Source: Hymenopus coronatus
Lineage: Eukaryota; Arthropoda; Insecta; Mantodea; Hymenopodidae
NCBI GenBank assembly: GCA_030762935.1
Contig: CM060900.1
Coordinates: forward strand, 373,382,632 to 373,446,631
DNA: 64,000 nucleotides
Direction of reading: 5' to 3'
The notes beneath the pieces were generated by a model. The model was not told where the DNA came from, searched no databases, and worked only from the letters and a program-made list of their open reading frames with translations. Below, piece after piece: positions 59,491 through 64,000 of the stretch. Positions within the stretch are counted from its first letter, which is position 1. Each line of letters opens with the position of its first letter. Position numbers and translations under genes: made by a program.

Positions 59491-60005
59491 TTTACTTTTA
59501 GAACCAGCTGAAAAGCTGAATGCCATAGCTGGGATTTAACCACAGTTTTCCCACTCTCCACACAGTCACTCTAACCAATGAACCACTGTGACATGCCAGT
59601 ATGATATCCAATCCTTCAATGATTCATGGCTTTTTTTTTTTCTCTCCTTTTTTTTACCCAGTCGATCAACCAGTATGTCTCATAACTACGGAGAGAGAAC
59701 ACCTTAATGGCACCAGTAAGGTGTTCTTGACACACACCAGTCGCTTGACTGGGTAAAAAAACATGAATCAGTTGGAGGATCGAATGTCATACTAGCATGC
59801 TGTCACTTGCTCAATGGTTAGATCAACTGCACAGAAAGTAGGAGAACCATGATCAAATCCCAGCTGATGTATTGAAATTTTCAGCTGGTTCAAACAGTAT
59901 AAACAATGTTTTGCTGTAACTAGGTGCAGTGCTATTAATTATGAAATATAATACCTATACAAATTCCTTACATTGAATTGAAGCTTATACATTGTTGTGG
60001 TCTAA
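59491..60005. repeat. Palindromic tRNA-armed repeat, copy 2
   Basis: Same structure as copy 1, in the same orientation about 2.2 kb to the right. The centre is a perfect hairpin: GAACACCTTA and its reverse complement TAAGGTGTTC around the 10-base loop ATGGCACCAG (59697-59726). Flanking stems are ACCCAGTCGATCAACCAGTA on the left and its diverged complement ending TTGACTGGGT on the right. Outer arms are CCAGCTGAAAA..TTTTCAGCTGG. Beyond the palindrome it shares TTGAATTGAAGCTTATACAT with copy 1 but lacks about 100 bases present there. Confidence 0.75.
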
Positions 60006-60304
60006 ACAGTTTTAAACATTTTGTTCAGTTTGAGGCATTTCCTAATGGAATTTTTATATATTTAATGCAAATAAAATGTAGCAAAGAAGTTATATGAAAG
60101 GGAATTCTGTATTTATTTTCTCATTTTATTCAGCATTCTCTAAAAACCCTGAATCTTTAAGTGTTATATATTTTCATACCACTTTAGCTAAATTATTTCA
60201 AGTTAATAAGAGGAAGTCAAATATAATTATATTTGAGACTAAATTTCTAAGAACATGTGTGGTTTCCTATCCCCTCTTATTTTCCTATGAAAATAACAAA
60301 CATA
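60006..60304. other. Unassigned AT-rich DNA
   Basis: No recognised feature. Confidence 0.3.
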
Positions 60305-60957
60305 CAGAGTGATTTATATAGACCCGACACATTTCTTTCTTTAATTATTCTGTTGGAAATTCATTCAGTGACCCAATTTTAGCACCAAATTAAGCAGAAT
60401 GTTCTGGAGTTTCCATTCCTTGTCACTAGATGCGCAGATGTTTAACTAGACTGTGAACACTGCAGAGTACCAACTGATTTTCATGGAGTTTGTTGAGCAA
60501 CTGGACAATGTAGAGCTGTATCAAGGATATTTTCAGCAAGATGGCGCTACATGCCATACATCAAATGAATTCATGAACCTAATTGCAAGTTTCTTTGGCA
60601 ACCAGATAATTTCCAGGAACCTGTGGCCACCGAGATCTCCAGATTTGACATTGCCTGACTTCTTTCTATGGGGTTATTGTGGGTTTATGCCACATGTCCC
60701 CTGACATTGGATGATCTGAAGCACATCATGAAGGAGATTCAAGCTATTGACGACAGAATCCTCCGAGTGGCCCATAACACGGAATGACATGTTGGGTTGT
60801 GCCTTATGCAGGATGGAGGACATTTTCAACATTTGCTATAGAGGTAAATAATCTCCCAAAATTCCCCTACAATTTAGGTATAATAAGTTGTTGCTAGCAC
60901 AATTCGTTTTGAAACAATTAAAGAAAGAAATGTGTCAGCTCTATATAAATCACCCTG
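60305..60957 (+). mobile_element. Internally deleted Tc1/mariner-type element
   Basis: A 653-bp element with 43-bp terminal inverted repeats beginning CAG(A/G)GTGATTTATATAGA and continuing 'gacacatttctttctttaat'. They match at 39 of 43 positions. It is flanked by TA (60303-60304 and 60958-60959). It is about half the usual length because the 5' part of the transposase is missing. Confidence 0.9.
60453..60840 (+). pseudogene. Tc1/mariner transposase C-terminal remnant
   Basis: YQGYFQQDGATCHTS holds the second catalytic aspartate (QQDGA). LWPPRSPDLTLPDFFLWG follows with the third (LPDF), to a frame break near 60670-60690. LTLDDLKHIMKEIQAIDD, RILRVAHNTE then continues in another frame, then a stop and CLMQDGGHFQHLL. 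The first catalytic aspartate and DNA-binding domain are deleted. It belongs to the same broad group as the relic at 38580 but is not its close copy. Confidence 0.88.
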
Positions 60958-61308
60958 TATATTCTAAGAAATCATTCTATACAGCAGGGGTTTGGCATCT
61001 TGGACCAATTTAAAGTTAATCTGTGCGCTTTATTATGTAAGCAACTTGCAATTCTACTATACAATTTCAGTTTTATATAAAAGCAGGAAACTTGTGGCTT
61101 AAATTTTAATTTCATTTTCCAAATAAAGCTAATGCTAAAATACTAAAGCATTCATTTCACAACTTAGATATTCTTGTATGAAAGATTAAAAGGTTTTATT
61201 GCAAATACAAAAAGTCTGTATTCCAGGTTATGAGTATTTAATCACTGTCTTTTCCAGTAAACTTCTCCAAGTGAGTATACCCTTTTTTTGGTGGTGTTAA
61301 GAGGTACC
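60958..61308. other. Intergenic, downstream of selenophosphate synthetase
   Basis: No repeat or gene recognised. A second possible AATAAA (minus strand, 61195-61200) lies here, so the transcript could end in this interval. Confidence 0.35.
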
Positions 61309-61314
61309 TTTATT
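61309..61314 (-). terminator. Candidate polyadenylation signal
   Basis: AATAAA on the minus strand about 560 bases after the selenophosphate synthetase stop codon. An alternative AATAAA is at 61195-61200. Neither can be confirmed without transcript data. Confidence 0.35.
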
Positions 61315-61867
61315 GCTAGGGTTCTGAGGCACATTCATTACTACAGCAGCAGAGGTTGCAACTGTAATCTGCAAATAGGCAACTGGAAGTTTAAAAAAAG
61401 AGGGCGAGGGCAATAATTGGCAGTTTCATGTACAAAACCATCCAGGGACATTCATGCACTCCTGATGAGCCAGATATGCCAGCTAATTTACCCATATGAA
61501 ATATGTTGCACTTAAGCACAGTGATACACACCATCCTCTCAATACACCAACCAGCAATTTCAGTGCTTACATGAATGCTTCAAGTAATGCATTGCAAGAA
61601 TATCTGGGAATCAATGGCACTTAGAGCAAAAAGCTCTGAAATGATGACTGAAGTGCCAAGACATTTAAAGCAACTGGATATGAAGGGATTATCAACAAGT
61701 GATAATAGGCTATATGGCAATTACCACAACAGAAAACATTCTGTGCAGGTGCAAATGAAGCACTGTATGTCTGGAATTCTTTTGAAGGAAAATACTCATA
61801 ACACAAACTTGATCACAATATTCTGCTCTTATTTTCAAAGGTATTAAGTCCTATCAAATGATGTCCA

Positions 61868-62052
61868 CTACCAAAGCTCTCCATCCTTTTCTTTGGCAGG
61901 GACTTCTATCACTCGTGGCTTATCAATGATGCGTGCAGTTCTATTTCCTTTCTCTACAATTCCAATGATCCAGGCCTGATAACCCTCCTGCTTCTCAATA
62001 TCTTTGCAATATGCTGCTGCTTGTTCTCGAGGCAGACAAATTAATAGTCCTC
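61868..62052 (-). CDS. Selenophosphate synthetase, last coding exon
   Basis: The C-terminal exon of selenide, water dikinase (SEPHS1/SPS-like), which makes selenophosphate from selenide and ATP in canonical family members. SPS1-type paralogues may have other roles. The exon encodes [20 protein letters not shown], then [40 protein letters not shown] and W, ending at TAG 61868-61870. The blocks [13 protein letters not shown] and [20 protein letters not shown] are near-invariant in animals. The acceptor is TTATTTGTTTCAG at 62053-62054, giving a phase-1 junction that completes the first glycine. This fits the expected preceding TSG. Open sequence to the right of the acceptor is intron. No upstream exon is found up to 64000. 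The exon does not show whether position ~29 holds selenocysteine, arginine or cysteine, so SPS1 versus SPS2 is open. Confidence 0.93.
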
Positions 62053-64000
62053 CTGAAACAAATAAGCCAGATATTACTCTAACATACCAACAATATTTTA
62101 TTTTTATTCCTGGAGAGGCTGCCAAAGGGGAAAACAGATGTCAGCATGTGGAATATATATTTAAAAAAATCTGAACGCACATTTGACTTTCCTTTCCCAT
62201 TATTACACATTCACATATCTCCCACAGATATGTTCAAATAAAACTTAGGAGGACTGCCATAATTAATATTTTTATATTCCTTAATTCAGGCCGGCCTCAT
62301 AACACCAGCAATTAGATGTTCCTATGCCAAGCTATTTTCTAGGAAATAACAAAGAGAAATGTTTATGCTCAGGCATGGTGACATCATGTTACTAGACTAA
62401 TGAGTTCTGTACACTGAAGTTTAATTCTGTGTGACCTTGCTGAGTTTGTGTGGTAAGTGATTTCATTACAGTTGTGCTTTAAAACATTCTGAAATTAAGT
62501 TATTCTTTGGGTAATGTTCTTTTACATTTATTATCAATATACCAGTGTGCTATGTTTTAAAGTGTTGTAATGACCCTGGTCTTGATCCTCACATAAGATA
62601 CTGTTTTCCCAACAAGAAAATAATAAATAAATAAAATGGAAAGCTATTTGAAGAAAAAGAAAAAGTTTTGACATGAATTAAAATGCTGTTGTGATCCAAT
62701 TGCAATGAATCAAGACATTTTGAATGACCAATTGCTAACTAAGGAAAAGTTTAAGAGACCCTAGGCTAAAAGCAGTGAATCCAATTCCTTCAAAATATGA
62801 GGATCACAGCATGTGGAAAATCTGAAATATATACATTATAGGAGAGAGCATGGACAGTGAACATCACAAAATGTTGCTTAACTTAATATTTATTAAGGTA
62901 ATTGACATTATTGGTTTAACGTTTCATGCTAATTACAGCACACTTGCATACATTCTAAAGGTCCTCAAAATAATCACCTTCAACGTTTACAACATGCTGT
63001 CAACAATGTGGGAGGTGCTGAATACCATTTGCATCACTAGATTCCTACCATGTGGAAATCTAATCATCTCTAGCCACACAGCATTTCCAACATCCTACAT
63101 GTTGCAAACCACCTACCACAGAATCCTCCTTTTACCTTGTCTATGAGGTCTTGAAACCAAAGACAGATCAGGATGGTGGATCTCCATTCTTTCCATACCC
63201 AACAATGCAGTAGCCATCCGACACATACTGCTTTACCTAACTGGCACACAAATGTCCAGTATGGCAGATATTATTCCTAACAGCTTCCACAAATTCCCTG
63301 TGACATTCTCTGGCAGTTCTCTCGTGGAGAATGGCTCTTTTGATGAAGAGCAATGCTCAACATGGACTAAATCCATCTGGCATGGCAGTCACCAGACAAC
63401 TGATTTCACATTGTTCACTGTGCTTCTACAGGCATTCCACCATCTGACATTAACACACATCAGGACTGTCTATTCTCTGAGACATATTACATTTTTTGCT
63501 CTGATAAGTTAAAAAAAATAGTTGCCATGGTTTAGGCACCAACCTTTGTATTTAGGATAAAATGGGAAACCATCCCTTAAAATCAAGAACCTCCTTTCCA
63601 TGAAAAAAAAAAAAAATTTTTTTTTTTAGTTATTCAATTGCTATATTTGTATTATTATGGTCTTGAAGGCAATATTTCTATTGTATTGTATGTATTTGTG
63701 CAGACTTAACTTCAACTTAATGAAAGGTATTAAAGGCTGCTTAAATGTGTTATTTTTTCCCAATCATACATTTATAAACATATGAAAAAAAATTCCTTTA
63801 CCCTATAGTACATCATCCTTGGCTTGCAGAAGAATAGTTAAATTATGAGGCTGCTGTGAAAAGATAACTGTGTAGCAGGCAATAGATAATCACTGTGCAG
63901 GAATCAGATCTCTCATGGAAACAAAATTCACAAGAATAACTCATGAATTTAATGTATCGCATATAGCAAAATTTTTTATGAAGAATAATAATAATAATAG
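62053..64000 (-). other. Intron of selenophosphate synthetase, no repeats recognised
   Basis: This stretch should be the last intron of the gene, inferred because the splice acceptor is at its left end and no further exon is visible. Plus-strand open frames at 62850-63146 and 63252-63512 carry no recognisable domain and are called chance or very old repeats. An A/T palindromic tract is at 63604-63628, and (TAA)n begins at the window edge. Confidence 0.5.

Noticed and set aside
62850..63512. Two plus-strand open frames of 98 and 86 codons
   Set aside because: No recognisable domain, located in an inferred intron on the opposite strand, no splice or start context that stands out.

Overview
The window looks like nuclear DNA from an animal, most likely an insect with a large, AT-rich, repeat-dense genome. 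This is inferred from the repeat families (mariner, piggyBac, hAT, PIF/Harbinger, Penelope, non-LTR LINEs, tRNA-derived SINEs) and from one host exon with a canonical splice acceptor. There are no bacterial operons, no CRISPR array and no rRNA. Species cannot be named from the sequence. A hemimetabolous insect with a large genome (cockroach, termite, stick insect, orthopteran) is a guess.

The only confidently recognised host gene is the last coding exon of selenophosphate synthetase (selenide, water dikinase, SEPHS1-like) at 61868-62052 on the minus strand. Its upstream exons should lie beyond the right edge. A 78-bp candidate exon with good splice sites lies at 19460-19537 (+) but matches no protein I recognise.

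Layout, left to right. 0.5-1.3 kb: first copy of a non-coding dispersed repeat (called DR here), with six more copies at 6.2, 10.2, 14.6, 20.5, 33.6 and 49.9 kb. 2.3-4.7 kb: a large foldback element with diverged inverted arms and an internal array of ~105-bp subrepeats that flips orientation. 5.0-5.4 kb: LINE fragment. 10.2-12.0 kb: a DR copy invaded by a 792-bp inverted-repeat element and a SINE. 12.0-14.5 kb: an almost complete BED-finger hAT transposon broken by one in-frame stop. 16.1-18.8 kb: a second hAT with a perfect 8-bp target duplication. 22.3-23.3 kb: SINE cluster with SINEs nested inside a SINE. 23.3-25.4 kb: decayed ZMYM1-like hAT. 26.7-30.0 kb: a piggyBac element nested in an older piggyBac-type element. 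32-47 kb: SINE, hAT, LINE, mariner and Harbinger relics, a decayed multicopy gene family, and a 3.5-kb LINE. 47-57 kb: sparse, with a Penelope GIY-YIG relic. 57.3-60.0 kb: two copies of a palindromic repeat whose arms resemble tRNA/SINE sequence, on either side of a full-length mariner with an open 372-codon transposase. 60.3-61.0 kb: an internally deleted Tc1/mariner remnant. 61.3-62.05 kb: end of the selenophosphate synthetase gene.

There is no sign of genes working together. The window is a transposon mosaic, and target-site duplications plus nesting give a partial relative order of insertions. The mariner at 57.97-59.31 kb appears the youngest (28/31 TIR match, open frame, intact DD34D triad). 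Next are the BED hAT (one stop) and the inner piggyBac (four frameshifts). Most other coding relics are heavily decayed.
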